Shown here piece after piece: positions 36,311 through 45,191 of a DNA stretch of 55,541 nt (positions are counted from its first letter, which is position 1; each line of letters starts with the position of its first letter). A program made the translations under genes and the position numbers. Under the pieces are notes generated by a model that ran no database searches, was not told the DNA's origin, and saw only the letters and a list, made by a program, of their open reading frames with translations. The stretch covers positions 1-55,541 of the forward strand of contig NZ_CAMEFG010000024.1 in assembly GCF_945915435.1 (NCBI RefSeq), given 5' to 3'. The DNA comes from an uncultured Paracoccus sp. Its GTDB lineage: Bacteria > Pseudomonadota > Alphaproteobacteria > Rhodobacterales > Rhodobacteraceae.

Positions 36311-37428
36311 CCGCGCATCAGCAGCGCGGTGCCGATCCCGCCCGCCGCCGCGATGGCGGCAAGCCCGGTGCCGCCGCCACGCCGCAATGCGTGAAACAGC
36401 CGCACCGCCAGCACCGTGCCCGAGGCCCCGATAGGATGGCCCCGCGCCAGCGCACCGCCCTGCGGGTTGACGATGGCGCGCGGCAGGCGGGATTCGCGCT
36501 GGCAGGCGATGGCCTGGGCGGCGAAAGCCTCCATGATCTCGGCCTGCGCCAGCCGCGCGACGGGGGTTGCGGTCGCCTGCAACAGTTCGCGGATCGCGGC
36601 GACCGGGGCAAGGCCGGGCAGGCAGGGATCGGCGCCGAGGCTCTGGCCCGCGACGATCTCGACACCCTCGCCCGATCCACCCCCCGCCAGCCGCGCCGCC
36701 ACCCGGTCCGAGACGACGAGGCAGAACGCCGCCGCATCCGCCGCGACCGCCGTGGTGGCCGCGGTCACGCTGCCCGCCAGCACCTGCGCGCGGGCGCATA
36801 GCGCGGGCGACAGGCGGCGGGCAAAGGGATCGACGCCTTGCCCGGCAATCGCGACGATCTCGGGCAAGGGGCCTTGCGCGCGGCGCGCAATCGCGGCGGC
36901 ATGGCTGGCGATGGCCCAGCCTTCCTGGTCCGCGCGCGTGATCGAAAGGGCGCGCGCCAGATCCTCCGCCGCCTGCGCCATGCCGGGATCGCGGTCGGGC
37001 CAGGGGGTGAAAGGCGGCTGGTCATAGGGCTGGGGCGCGCGGCCATCGGCGAAGGTGCGCAGCCGCAGGGGGCGGCGGGAATAACTTTCGACCCCGCCCG
37101 CCAGCACGATTTCATGCTGGCCCGCGCGGATGAGGGCCTGCGCCAGCAACAGGGCGTCCAGCCCTCCGCCGCATTGTCGGTCGATGCTGAGGCCCGCGAC
37201 ACGCTGCGAAAGGCCCGCATCCAGCGCCACCAGCCGCGCCGGGTTGCCGCCCGCGCCAAGCGCATTGGACAGCACCAACTCGCCCACGGCATCCGCGCGG
37301 GTCCCTGCATCGCGCAGAACGGCCCGGATCACCGGGCGCGCCAGTTCCTGCACGGACAGCGCCCGAAACGCCCCGTTGCGCGGCACGACCGCGCTGCGCC
37401 TTGCGGCGATGACAACGGCCCGCGTCAC
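36307..37428 (-). CDS. Thiolase-family protein lacking the C-terminal catalytic cysteine
   Basis: A 373-residue thiolase-fold protein. The nucleophile Cys is present (IDRQCGGGLDALLLA) and so is the His motif (ALARGHPIGASGT), but the usual C-terminal CxGGGxG reads AAAGGIG, so the acid-base Cys is Ala. It may be a condensing or altered thiolase. The start is GTG at 37428, overlapping the ligase stop by four bases (GTGA). It is third in bioY-ligase-thiolase. A role in making or activating a biotin precursor such as a pimeloyl thioester is suggested by context only. Confidence 0.8.
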   Translation of the reverse strand: MTRAVVIAARRSAVVPRNGAFRALSVQELARPVIRAVLRDAGTRADAVGELVLSNALGAGGNPARLVALDAGLSQRVAGLSIDRQCGGGLDALLLAQALIRAGQHEIVLAGGVESYSRRPLRLRTFADGRAPQPYDQPPFTPWPDRDPGMAQAAEDLARALSITRADQEGWAIASHAAAIARRAQGPLPEIVAIAGQGVDPFARRLSPALCARAQVLAGSVTAATTAVAADAAAFCLVVSDRVAARLAGGGSGEGVEIVAGQSLGADPCLPGLAPVAAIRELLQATATPVARLAQAEIMEAFAAQAIACQRESRLPRAIVNPQGGALARGHPIGASGTVLAVRLFHALRRGGGTGLAAIAAAGGIGTALLMRG

Positions 37429-38576
37429 GCCAGCGCCGCCAGCGCGCACAGATCGGGCTTGCCGGCGGGCAGCATGGGCAGGGCGGGCAGGAAGATCACC
37501 CGGCGCGGCGCGGCATGATCGCCAAGCCGGGCGCGGCAGTCGTCGCGGATGCGGCGGGCAAGGCCGTCGTCCGGCGCCCCTTCGACAAAGGCCAGGACGG
37601 CATGGCCGCGCATGGCATCGGGCACGGCAACGGCGGCGGCAAGGCGGGCGGGGGCGCAAGCGGCGATGCGGGTCTCGACATCTTCCAGAAAGACGTTGCG
37701 ATCCGCCACGGTGACCATGCGGCTGCCGCGCCCGCGCAGGAACAGGTTGCCGCCCGCATCCAGCATGCCGATGTCACCCACGCTGATATAGTCGCCCCGC
37801 CGTTGGATATCGGGCAGCCCGGCTTCCTCGTAGCCCTGGAAAAGATAGGGGCTGGCGACCCAGATTTCGCCTTCGGGGGACAGTTCCAGCCGCACGCCGG
37901 GATATGGCTTGCCCACCGATCCGGGCGGGGTCGCACCATCGGAGAGCGTGACGAAACTGGTCTCCGAAGCGCCGTAGAACTCGGCGATCCGGGCGTTCGG
38001 GCATAGCGCCTGCATGGCGGCGCGGCTGGTTTCGTCCAGCTTGCCGCCGCCGCAGATGACATGACGCAACGCGGGCAGGTGCGTGTCACCCGCAAGCCCC
38101 AGCATCCGGCGCAACTGCGCGGGCGTGGCGTAAAGGATGCTCGCGCGCCCCTCGTGCAGCGCGCGAAGCTGGCTGCGCGGCCCGTCGCCCGCCAGCACCA
38201 TCAGCCCGGCCCCCAGGTGCAGCGCCTCGGTCGCGGCGTAAAGCGACAGCGAATGGCCCAACTGCCCAAGCACGGCGTAGCAGTCCCCCGGCCCCACGCC
38301 CAGCAGGTCGCGGTTGACCTCGAAACTGGCGATCCATGACGCCTGGCTGCGCCGGATCGTCTTTGCTCCGCCGGACGAACCGGAACTTTGGCACAGCACC
38401 AGCGCCCGGCCCGCTACGCCGCGCGTTATGGTGGCGGGGTCGGCATGGCTGGCGCGAATGGCGCAGCGCTCGCGCAGGCAGTCCAGCAGGTTGCGCAGCG
38501 CGGCGCGGTTCTGGCCTTGCGTCCCGGCGGATCGCAGGCGGGTTTCAGCGGGGCAGGAAAACCACTGCGCGCTCAA
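37425..38576 (-). CDS. Short AMP-dependent acyl-CoA ligase-like protein
   Basis: A 383-residue member of the adenylate-forming superfamily, shorter than usual (about 500) and lacking most of the N-terminal subdomain. Visible motifs are the P-loop-like SSGSSGGAKTI (about 69-79), FYGASETSFVTL (A5), GDIGMLDAGGNLFLRGR (A7-A8) and LPAGKPDL with the A10 lysine. It should adenylate and probably thioesterify a carboxylate. It overlaps bioY by four bases and the thiolase by four, so all three are translated together. Confidence 0.85.
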   Translation of the reverse strand: MSAQWFSCPAETRLRSAGTQGQNRAALRNLLDCLRERCAIRASHADPATITRGVAGRALVLCQSSGSSGGAKTIRRSQASWIASFEVNRDLLGVGPGDCYAVLGQLGHSLSLYAATEALHLGAGLMVLAGDGPRSQLRALHEGRASILYATPAQLRRMLGLAGDTHLPALRHVICGGGKLDETSRAAMQALCPNARIAEFYGASETSFVTLSDGATPPGSVGKPYPGVRLELSPEGEIWVASPYLFQGYEEAGLPDIQRRGDYISVGDIGMLDAGGNLFLRGRGSRMVTVADRNVFLEDVETRIAACAPARLAAAVAVPDAMRGHAVLAFVEGAPDDGLARRIRDDCRARLGDHAAPRRVIFLPALPMLPAGKPDLCALAALA

Positions 38577-39148
38577 TAGCGGGGCCGGGTCGCGTCGACC
38601 GCCTGCCGCCGCCAGGCGATGGATTGCGGGCGCACCCGCGCCAGCGCCGAGACCAGCATCCCCGTCACCCCGGCCTTGAGCAGATCGCCCGGCAGGAAGG
38701 CCCCGGCCAGTTTCAGCGCGGTGGGAAAGCTCTCGCCCAGCACCACCGCCATGCCGATGGCCCCCAGCGGATACAGCACGACGATCCCGCCCAGCGCCGC
38801 GCCCAAGGCCGCGCCAAGCCCGATCCAGGGCAGGCGCACATGTTCGACGAACAGCCCCGTCGCCAGCGCCGCCACCGGAAAGCCCAGCGCAAAACCTGCG
38901 GTGGGCGAGGCAAAGACGCCCAACCCCCCGCGCCCGCCCGCAAGCAGCGGCAGCCCCAGCGCGACCAGCGCCACGAAAAGCAGCGTCGCGGCAAAGCCCC
39001 GCCGCGCGCCCAGCACCGCGCCCGCCAGCATGACGCCAAGCGTCTGCGCGGTGACCGGAACGCCGAAGGCCAGCGTGATCTTGGGCACCAGTCCAAGCGC
39101 GGCGATCAGCGCCGCGAAAAGGGCGATATGGGCGATGTTGCGTTCCAT
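38573..39148 (-). CDS. bioY: Biotin transporter substrate-binding subunit BioY
   Basis: A 191-residue integral-membrane S component of a biotin ECF transporter. About six hydrophobic segments, starting HIALFAALIAALGLVPKI; the family signature GVPVTAQTLGVMLAGAVLG is present near residue 29, and GRGGLGVFASPTAGFALGFP near residue 72. No bioM or bioN genes are adjacent, so it works alone or with a distant energising module. GAGGATCTC precedes the ATG. It heads the three-gene operon. No BioR-type box was found by eye upstream. Confidence 0.92.
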   Translation of the reverse strand: MERNIAHIALFAALIAALGLVPKITLAFGVPVTAQTLGVMLAGAVLGARRGFAATLLFVALVALGLPLLAGGRGGLGVFASPTAGFALGFPVAALATGLFVEHVRLPWIGLGAALGAALGGIVVLYPLGAIGMAVVLGESFPTALKLAGAFLPGDLLKAGVTGMLVSALARVRPQSIAWRRQAVDATRPRY

Positions 39149-39274
39149 GAGATCCTCCGGCCAGGGGTTTCGCCGCGAAACCTACGGTCAGCGCGGCGGC
39201 GGCGCAAGGTGGGGCCTTGCGCGGTTGTGCAATGCGCCGGATCGGTTAGGAAGGGGCAGAACCCACGATAAGGC

Positions 39275-40018
39275 ATGACGATGGAGCATTCCTTCCTGCA
39301 ACTGGCGCTGATCGGCGCGGCCTTCGTGATCGCGGGGCTGGTCAAGGGCGTCACCGGCATGGGCCTGCCCACGGTGGCGATGGGGGTGCTGGGGGCGCTG
39401 ATCTCGCCCCTTGCGGCGGCGAGCCTGCTGCTGGTCCCGTCCTTCGTCACGAACCTGTGGCAGTTGCTTGCCGCGCCGTCCTTCGCCGCGCTGCTGCGGC
39501 GGCTGTGGCCGATGATGGCGGGGGTGCTGGCGGGAACGGTGGCGGGTGCGGCAGTGCTGGCGGGCGGGGAAACCGGCATGGCGCGCAAGGCGCTGGGGGC
39601 GGTGCTGCTGGTCTATGCGCTTTACACCCTGCTGGCGCGGCCCTTCCGCGTTTCCGCGCGTGCCGAACCGTGGCTGTCGCCCGCGGTGGGCCTGATCACC
39701 GGGACGATCACCGGCGCAACCGGGGTCTTCGTCATCCCCGCCGTGCCCTACCTGCAATCGCTGGGCTTGCAGAAAGAGGACCTGGTGCAGGCGCTGGGCC
39801 TGTCCTTCACCACCTCGACCGTGGCTCTGGCCTTGGGGCTGGGGGTGCATGGCGGCTGGCAGGGGGGCCACCTGGCGCTGTCGGTGCTGGCGATCCTGCC
39901 CGCAATGGCGGGGATGTGGCTGGGCCAGCGCCTGCGCCACCGCATCAGCCCGGCGGTGTTTCGCCGCTGCTTCCTGCTGGTGCTGGCCGCGCTGGGGACC
40001 GAGATGCTGCTGCGCTGA
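39275..40018 (+). CDS. TSUP-family transporter (TauE/SafE-like)
   Basis: A 247-residue inner-membrane protein with about eight hydrophobic segments in two related halves. The first half has LVKGVTGMGLPTVAMGVLG and the second LITGTITGATGVFVIPAVPYLQSLGL, the classical repeated motif of sulfite or organosulfonate exporters. The substrate cannot be given. Divergent from bioY; its last 74 bases overlap the 3' end of the convergent P-type ATPase gene. Confidence 0.88.
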   Translation: MTMEHSFLQLALIGAAFVIAGLVKGVTGMGLPTVAMGVLGALISPLAAASLLLVPSFVTNLWQLLAAPSFAALLRRLWPMMAGVLAGTVAGAAVLAGGETGMARKALGAVLLVYALYTLLARPFRVSARAEPWLSPAVGLITGTITGATGVFVIPAVPYLQSLGLQKEDLVQALGLSFTTSTVALALGLGVHGGWQGGHLALSVLAILPAMAGMWLGQRLRHRISPAVFRRCFLLVLAALGTEMLLR

Positions 40019-42179
40019 CCGCCCCCTGCCCGGCTTTCCTGACGCCTGCCTTCGTCGGATCATGGGCCAGCAGCCGCAGGGCGTTCAGCGTGACCAGCAC
40101 GGTCGCCCCGGTATCGGCCATGATCGCGATCCACAGGCCCGTGATCCCCAGGATCGAGGTCACCAGGAACACCGCCTTCAGCCCAAGCGCCAGCGCGATG
40201 TTCTGGCGGACATTGGCCATCGTCGCGCGCGCAAGCCGGATCAGCGCGGCCACGTCGGTCGCGCGATTGCGCAGGATGGCGGCATCGGCGGTCTCAAGCG
40301 CGACATCGGTGCCCGACCCCATCGCGACGCCGACCCCGGCCTGCTTCAGCGCGGGTGCGTCATTGATGCCGTCGCCGACCATCATCACCGGGCCTTGCCG
40401 CGAAAGCCCTGCGATGGCGTCCAGCTTGTCCTGGGGCATCATGCCCGCGCGGAAATCCATGCCCAGCCCCCCGGCGATGGCCGCGGCGGTGCGGGGATTG
40501 TCGCCGGTCAGCATGATCGCGCCGACGCCCAGGTCGCGCAACTCTGCGATGGCCTGCGCCGCATCGGGCCGCGCTTCGTCGCGCATGGCGATCAGGCCCA
40601 GCGGGCGGTTGTGCCGAAAGACGGCAACGACGGTCTTGCCCTGCGCTTCCAGCGCGGCGATCCGGTTCTGCTGCCCCGGCTCGACCCCGCCCATCCCGGC
40701 GGCATGGCCGGGCGAGGCGACCCAGGCGGTCGTCCCCCCGACCTCAGCCTGCGCGCCCTTGCCGGGGATCGCCTGCGCGCCGCTTGCAGGCAGGGGCGCG
40801 ATGCCTTCGTCCGCCATCCTGCGCAGGATCGCCTGCGCCAGCGGATGGGCCGAGCCTGCCTCGACCGCGCCGGCGGTGGCCAGCAGTTCGGCCTCGCTTG
40901 CGCCCGAGGCGGGCAGCAGGTCGGTGACGGCGGGCCTGCCAAGCGTCAGCGTCCCCGTCTTGTCGAAGGCAACCCGCGTGACCTGCGCCGCCGCCTCGAT
41001 CACCGCGCCGCCCTTCAGCAACATCCCCCGCCGCGCGCCCGAGGACAGGGCCGAGGCGATGGACGCCGGGACCGAGATCACCAGCGCACAAGGGCAGCCG
41101 ATCAGCAAAAGCGCCAGCGCGCGATAGGTCCACACCCCCCATTCGCCACCCGCGGCCAGCGGCGGCACCAGCGCGACCAGCAGGGCCAGCCCGACGATGG
41201 CAGGCATATACCAGCGCGAAAAGCGGTCGATGAAGCGTTCGGTGGGCGCGCGGGCTTCCTCGGCATCCTCGACCAGACGGATGATGCGGGCGATGGTGTT
41301 GTCGGCGGGGTGCTGGCCGACGCGGATGCGCAGCGCGGCCTGGGTGTTGATCGAGCCTGCAAAGACCCCCTCGCCCGGCCCGCGCGTCAGCGGCACGCTT
41401 TCGCCCGTCACCGGGCTTTCATCGACGCCCGAGACGCCCTCGACCACCTCGCCATCTGCCGGGATACGCTCGCCGGGGCGCACCAGCACGACCTGGCCGA
41501 TGCGCAGATCGGCGGCGGGAACCTCACGCAAGGCGCCGCCCTCTTCCAGCAGCGCGCTGCGCGGAACCAGATCGGCCAGCGCACGGATGCCGCCGCGCGC
41601 CTTGCTGGCGGCGACGCCCTCCAGCAGTTCGCCCAGCGCGAACAGGAAGACGACCAGCGCCGCCTCTTGTGCCGCGCCGATGAACAGCGCGCCGGTGGCG
41701 GCGATGGTCATCAGGCTTTCGATGGTGAAGGGCTGGCCCATGCGCAGCGCCTGAAGGGCACGGCGGGCGACAGGGGCAAGGCCGATCAGGCAGGCGGCGA
41801 AAAAGGCCCAGTATCCGGCATTGCCCGGCACCGCCGCGCCGATCAGCGCAGCCGCCGCCAACAGCGCGCCGGACAGGATGACCAGTCGGCCCTTCGCCAT
41901 GCGATACCAGCCCATGTCGCGGTCCGAGGGGTCATCGTGGCCGACCCCCGGCACCTTGCGGGGCGCGATGCCATAGCCCAGCTTGCGCACGGCATCCTCG
42001 ACCGCGGCGGCGCCCGCACCGTCCAGCGCCATGTCCAGCGAAAGCCGCTGGGTCATCAGCGCGATATTCACGCCGCCGACGCCCGGCAGGCCCTGGACCG
42101 CCTTCGTCACCTTTGCGGTGCAGGCCGCGCAATCCATGCCCGTCACCGTCCATTCCCATCTTGTGCGCTGCTGCGTCAT
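39945..42179 (-). CDS. zntA: Heavy-metal P1B-type ATPase (Zn/Cd/Pb exporter)
   Basis: A roughly 744-residue ATP-driven exporter. N-terminal metal-binding domain with GMDCAACTAKV, then membrane spans with the ion site CPCALVIS, P-site DKTGTLTLG, actuator TGESVPL and hinge GDGINDAPALKQAGVGVAMGSG. The type with one CxxC domain, CPC and NALRLL near the end fits Zn/Cd/Pb. The ATG at 42179 (MTQQRTRWEW) is preferred: the MerR-type promoter ends too close to an upstream ATG (42227) to leave room for a ribosome site. Controlled by the divergent MerR gene. Confidence 0.9.
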   Translation of the reverse strand: MTQQRTRWEWTVTGMDCAACTAKVTKAVQGLPGVGGVNIALMTQRLSLDMALDGAGAAAVEDAVRKLGYGIAPRKVPGVGHDDPSDRDMGWYRMAKGRLVILSGALLAAAALIGAAVPGNAGYWAFFAACLIGLAPVARRALQALRMGQPFTIESLMTIAATGALFIGAAQEAALVVFLFALGELLEGVAASKARGGIRALADLVPRSALLEEGGALREVPAADLRIGQVVLVRPGERIPADGEVVEGVSGVDESPVTGESVPLTRGPGEGVFAGSINTQAALRIRVGQHPADNTIARIIRLVEDAEEARAPTERFIDRFSRWYMPAIVGLALLVALVPPLAAGGEWGVWTYRALALLLIGCPCALVISVPASIASALSSGARRGMLLKGGAVIEAAAQVTRVAFDKTGTLTLGRPAVTDLLPASGASEAELLATAGAVEAGSAHPLAQAILRRMADEGIAPLPASGAQAIPGKGAQAEVGGTTAWVASPGHAAGMGGVEPGQQNRIAALEAQGKTVVAVFRHNRPLGLIAMRDEARPDAAQAIAELRDLGVGAIMLTGDNPRTAAAIAGGLGMDFRAGMMPQDKLDAIAGLSRQGPVMMVGDGINDAPALKQAGVGVAMGSGTDVALETADAAILRNRATDVAALIRLARATMANVRQNIALALGLKAVFLVTSILGITGLWIAIMADTGATVLVTLNALRLLAHDPTKAGVRKAGQGAVSAAASRSPARPAPAGSSGETPPG

Positions 42180-42239
42180 CCGTCGGTTCCCCTGCGCCCG
42201 GCCACCATCGGCGGCAAGGCTTGTCATCTTCGATTCGGG

Positions 42240-42270
42240 AACCTAATTGCTCTAGCAGCTATAGCTTCAA
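42240..42270 (-). promoter_or_regulatory. MerR-type promoter of the metal ATPase, 19-bp spacer
   Basis: On the minus strand TTGAAG (42270-42265), a 19-base spacer and TAGGTT (42245-42240). The spacer is filled by the near-perfect dyad CTATAGCTGCTAGAG (42264-42250). A spacer of 19 rather than 17 with a central dyad is the hallmark of promoters untwisted by MerR-family activators. Confidence 0.75.
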
Positions 42271-42283
42271 GGGGTATTTCGCG

Positions 42284-42709
42284 ATGCTGACCATCGGCAA
42301 GCTTTCGCAGGCCACCGGCGTCAAGGTGCCGACCATCCGCTACTACGAACAGATCGGACTGCTGCCCTCGCCCGACCGCAGCCGGGGCAACCAGCGTCTT
42401 TACGACAAGGCGGCGCTGGACAGGCTCAGCTTCATCCGCCATTCCCGCGACCTCGGCTTTCCGCTGGACGCGATCCGCGAGTTGCTGGGCCTGGCCGACG
42501 ACCCCGGCCGTTCCTGCACCGCCGCGGATGAGATCGCGCGACGCCAGCTTGAGCAGGTGAACGCCCGCATTGCCCGCCTGATGGCCCTGCGGGACGAATT
42601 GGGGCGGATGGTCCGGCAATGCTCGAACGGCACGGTGGCCGATTGCCGCGTGCTGGAGGTCCTGGGCAATCACGCATTCTGCGCCCATGACCATGCAGGC
42701 AGGGCATGA
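42284..42709 (+). CDS. MerR-family heavy-metal regulator
   Basis: A 141-residue activator-repressor. N-terminal winged helix MLTIGKLSQATGVKVPTIRYYEQIGLLP, long dimer helix, and metal-binding cysteines C78 (PGRSC), C113 (RQCSNG), C121 (ADCRV) and C133. The C78/C113/C121 spacing fits the ZntR/CadR/PbrR group (C79, C114, C124 in ZntR) rather than CueR. It is divergent from the ATPase and both promoters share the dyad at 42250-42264. Confidence 0.9.
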   Translation: MLTIGKLSQATGVKVPTIRYYEQIGLLPSPDRSRGNQRLYDKAALDRLSFIRHSRDLGFPLDAIRELLGLADDPGRSCTAADEIARRQLEQVNARIARLMALRDELGRMVRQCSNGTVADCRVLEVLGNHAFCAHDHAGRA

Positions 42710-42822
42710 CAGCGGGATATTTGCAGATATCGGGCTGACGCCAAAGGAAAATCCCGCTTGCCGTCCGCCGCGCACAAGGCCATTAGAAAAGGCATCGCAA
42801 TCGCCCCGGACGGAGCAGACGG

Positions 42823-44100
42823 ATGACATATTTCCCCAGATGGCCCCTGACCCGCAACGCCGTCGTCCTGCCGGATGAGCGGCTGCCGTGGGGCGCGACG
42901 ATCCCGATGGGCATCCAGCATCTGGTGGCCATGTCCGGCTCGACCATCCTCGCGCCCCTGCTGATGGGGTTCGATCCCAACCTGGCGATCCTGTTTTCGG
43001 GCATCGGGACGCTGATCTTCTTCGTCTGCACCGGCGGCAGGCTGCCCAGCTACCTGGGATCGTCCTTCGCCTTCATCGCCGTGGTGATCGCGGTGACCGG
43101 CTATGCGGGCAGCGGACCGAACATGAACATCGGCCTCGCGCTTGGGGGAATCATCGCGGCGGGGGCGCTTTACGCGCTGATCGGACTGGCCGTCATGGCC
43201 ACCGGCACCCGCTGGATCGAGCGCCTGATGCCCCCCGCCGTCACCGGCGCCATCGGCGCGGCCATCGGCCTGAACCTCGCGCCCGTGGGGGTGCAGGGCA
43301 TACAGGGCAGCGGGCCGCATACGCTGGTCGCATTGGGAACGCTGCTGGCGGTGGCGCTGTTCTCGGCCTATGGCACGGTGGCGATGCGGCGGGTCTCGAT
43401 CCTGATGGGCATCGCGGTGGGCTATACGGCCGTGCTTGTCCTGGGCAACGGGATGGGCCTTTTGCCCGCGATCGACTTCGGCCCGCTGGCGGCGGCGCCC
43501 TGGCTGGGCCTGCCCGCCTTCCAGAAACCCGTGTTCGAAACCTCGGCCATGTTGCTGATCGCCCCGGTCGCGCTGATCCTGGTTGCGGAAAACCTTGGCC
43601 ATATCAAAGCCATCGGCGGCATGACGGGTCAGAACATGGACCCCTATATCGGGCGCGGCTTCGTCGGCGACGGGATCGCCACGATGGTCTCGGGCGCGGG
43701 CGGCGGCACGGGTGTCACCACCTATGTCGAGAACATGGGCGTCATGGCCGTCACCCGCGTCTTTTCGACGCTGGTCTTCGTGGTCGCCGCGCTGGTGGCC
43801 ATCGGGCTGGGGTTCTCGCCCAAGTTCGGCGCGCTGCTGCGCACCATCCCCGACCCGGTTCTGGCGGGGCTGGCGGTCGCGGTCTTCGGGCTGATCGCGG
43901 CGGCGATGATCCGGTTGTGGGTCGACAACCGGGTCGATTTCTCGGACCCGCGCAACCTGTTCACGGTGGGCGTGACGCTGATCTTCGGAGCGGGGGATTT
44001 CTCGTTCTCGATCAGCGGTTTCGCCATCGGCGGGATCGGCACGGCGACGCTGGCCGCGCTGATCCTGTATCAACTGCTGGGAATCGGGCGCAGGGGCTGA
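42823..44100 (+). CDS. uraA: NCS2-family uracil/xanthine permease
   Basis: A 425-residue proton-coupled nucleobase importer. It aligns by eye with E. coli UraA throughout: TIPMGIQHLVAMSGSTILAPLL, GSSFAFIAVVIAVTGY, AENLGHIKAIGG with the substrate-contact Glu, and GTGVTTYVENMGVMAVTRVFST. Length and about 12-14 hydrophobic segments fit. Uracil is the best guess. Downstream of merR by 113 bases on the same strand without clear coupling. Confidence 0.9.
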   Translation: MTYFPRWPLTRNAVVLPDERLPWGATIPMGIQHLVAMSGSTILAPLLMGFDPNLAILFSGIGTLIFFVCTGGRLPSYLGSSFAFIAVVIAVTGYAGSGPNMNIGLALGGIIAAGALYALIGLAVMATGTRWIERLMPPAVTGAIGAAIGLNLAPVGVQGIQGSGPHTLVALGTLLAVALFSAYGTVAMRRVSILMGIAVGYTAVLVLGNGMGLLPAIDFGPLAAAPWLGLPAFQKPVFETSAMLLIAPVALILVAENLGHIKAIGGMTGQNMDPYIGRGFVGDGIATMVSGAGGGTGVTTYVENMGVMAVTRVFSTLVFVVAALVAIGLGFSPKFGALLRTIPDPVLAGLAVAVFGLIAAAMIRLWVDNRVDFSDPRNLFTVGVTLIFGAGDFSFSISGFAIGGIGTATLAALILYQLLGIGRRG

Positions 44101-44112
44101 CGGCCCCCGCCC

Positions 44113-44526
44113 CTAGCGGGCCTGTATCGATTCCAGGTATTGCGCCAGGTTGACCAGCCGCACCGGCGTCTGCGTCGGAATGCCGTCGCCGGCGTCATAC
44201 ATGACCGAGCGCCCTTCCAGCAGGTCGCCGAAGGCCGGCATCTCGCGGTCCGAACTGCCCATCGTATAGCCATAGATCTTGCCCATGACCTGCAAGCGGG
44301 GAAACTCGCCCCCGTTGCGCTGCGCGATGGTCGTCAGGTTCATCCGCTGCGCCAGTTGCGGAGTGGCGGCGTCGGGGTCTCCGGTCCCGTCCGCCCCGTG
44401 ACAGGACGCGCAATAGGTAAGGTAATCTGCGCGCCCGCCGCCTTCCTTCGGTTCCTGCATGCAGGCGGCCAAAAGGAAAACTGGCGCGATCACGGCAGTA
44501 GCTGCGATGGTCTTGGCTGGGGTCAT
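44113..44526 (-). CDS. Lipid-anchored class I cytochrome c
   Basis: The 137-residue protein has a lipoprotein signal (lipobox LLAAC) and one haem-binding motif CASCH (about 38-42), with the methionine ligand probably in SDREMPAFGDLL. It should be a small electron carrier tethered in the periplasm. ATG at 44526 with GAGAG upstream; the longer open frame before it is not coding. Convergent with uraA. Confidence 0.88.
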   Translation of the reverse strand: MTPAKTIAATAVIAPVFLLAACMQEPKEGGGRADYLTYCASCHGADGTGDPDAATPQLAQRMNLTTIAQRNGGEFPRLQVMGKIYGYTMGSSDREMPAFGDLLEGRSVMYDAGDGIPTQTPVRLVNLAQYLESIQAR

Positions 44527-44729
44527 GAGGCTCTCATCCGGGTTGCGGTTTTGGCGCAGCATATCGCAAAGCCCGGACAAATACATGGGCTGATCCGGAA
44601 TTTCCGCCCCCGCCCGCCGTCCCCCGGCGAAGGCGCGCGCAAGGCACGGGGCATACGGATGGAGCAGCGCAAGATTCACGCGCCTTCCCCCTTGTGCAGC
44701 GCGCCGAGGCAAGCTATCTAGCCCGACAC

Positions 44730-44804
44730 GGGCGATTAGCTCAGCGGTAGAGCGCTTCGTTCACATCGAAGATGTCAGCGGTTCAAATCCGTTATCGCCC
44801 ACCA
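44730..44804 (+). tRNA. tRNA-Val(CAC)
   Basis: 75 bases with encoded CCA. Acceptor GGGCGAT pairs with ATCGCCC; anticodon stem CTTCG/CGAAG encloses TTCACAT (anticodon CAC); T-arm GGTTCAAATCC. All stems are complete. Confidence 0.95.
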
Positions 44805-44810
44805 TGTTTC

Positions 44811-44850
44811 AAAGGCGCTAAGGCTGGTTCAACGACCGCCTGGCGCCTTT
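44811..44850 (+). terminator. Terminator of tRNA-Val
   Basis: AAAGGCGC and GCGCCTTT pair around a 24-base loop and run into TTTTT, directly after the tRNA. Confidence 0.6.
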
Positions 44851-44957
44851 TTCATGCTGTTCCCGACGTTCTGCTACCGATTCCACGACATGACATGCGG
44901 CGGCGCGCGACCAGAGAGCCAAAGCCTTCATGCTTCGTCTTGATTTCAAAGAGATGA

Positions 44958-45047
44958 TGGCGGAGACGAAGGGATTCGAACCCTCGAGGCGGTTTCCCGC
45001 CTGCACCCTTAGCAGGGGTGTGCCTTCGACCACTCGGCCACGTCTCC
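44958..45047 (-). tRNA. tRNA-Ser(GCT)
   Basis: 90 bases with encoded CCA. Acceptor GGAGACG/CGTCTCC, anticodon stem CACCC/GGGTG around CTGCTAA (anticodon GCT), long variable arm GCAGGCGGGAAACCGCC typical of serine tRNA. The 3' end faces the core genome on the left. Confidence 0.95.
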
Positions 45048-45142
45048 GCTGAGCGGTATATGAGGCAAAGGCCAGAGAAACAAGACCTTTTTCCAGAACA
45101 ATACCCCTAACCAAAAACTTGTTGTTTTCCTTCATTTTCTCG

Positions 45143-45157
45143 GAACTAAACGGGAAC
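45143..45157 (+). promoter_or_regulatory. LexA box (orphan, left copy)
   Basis: GAAC-TAAACGG-GAAC matches the alphaproteobacterial LexA direct repeat exactly. No clear gene is adjacent. Confidence 0.7.
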
Positions 45158-45191
45158 TGCACATGATTCTCGTGCAAAATCCGTGCAGAAT

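Noticed and set aside
44958..45047. tRNA-Ser as the phage attachment site
   Set aside because: Its 3' end points to the core genome on the left, and I found no repeat of that end inside the island.
45158..45176. NtrC-type site TGCAC...GTGCA
   Set aside because: The spacer is nine bases rather than seven; kept only as a dyad between LexA boxes.
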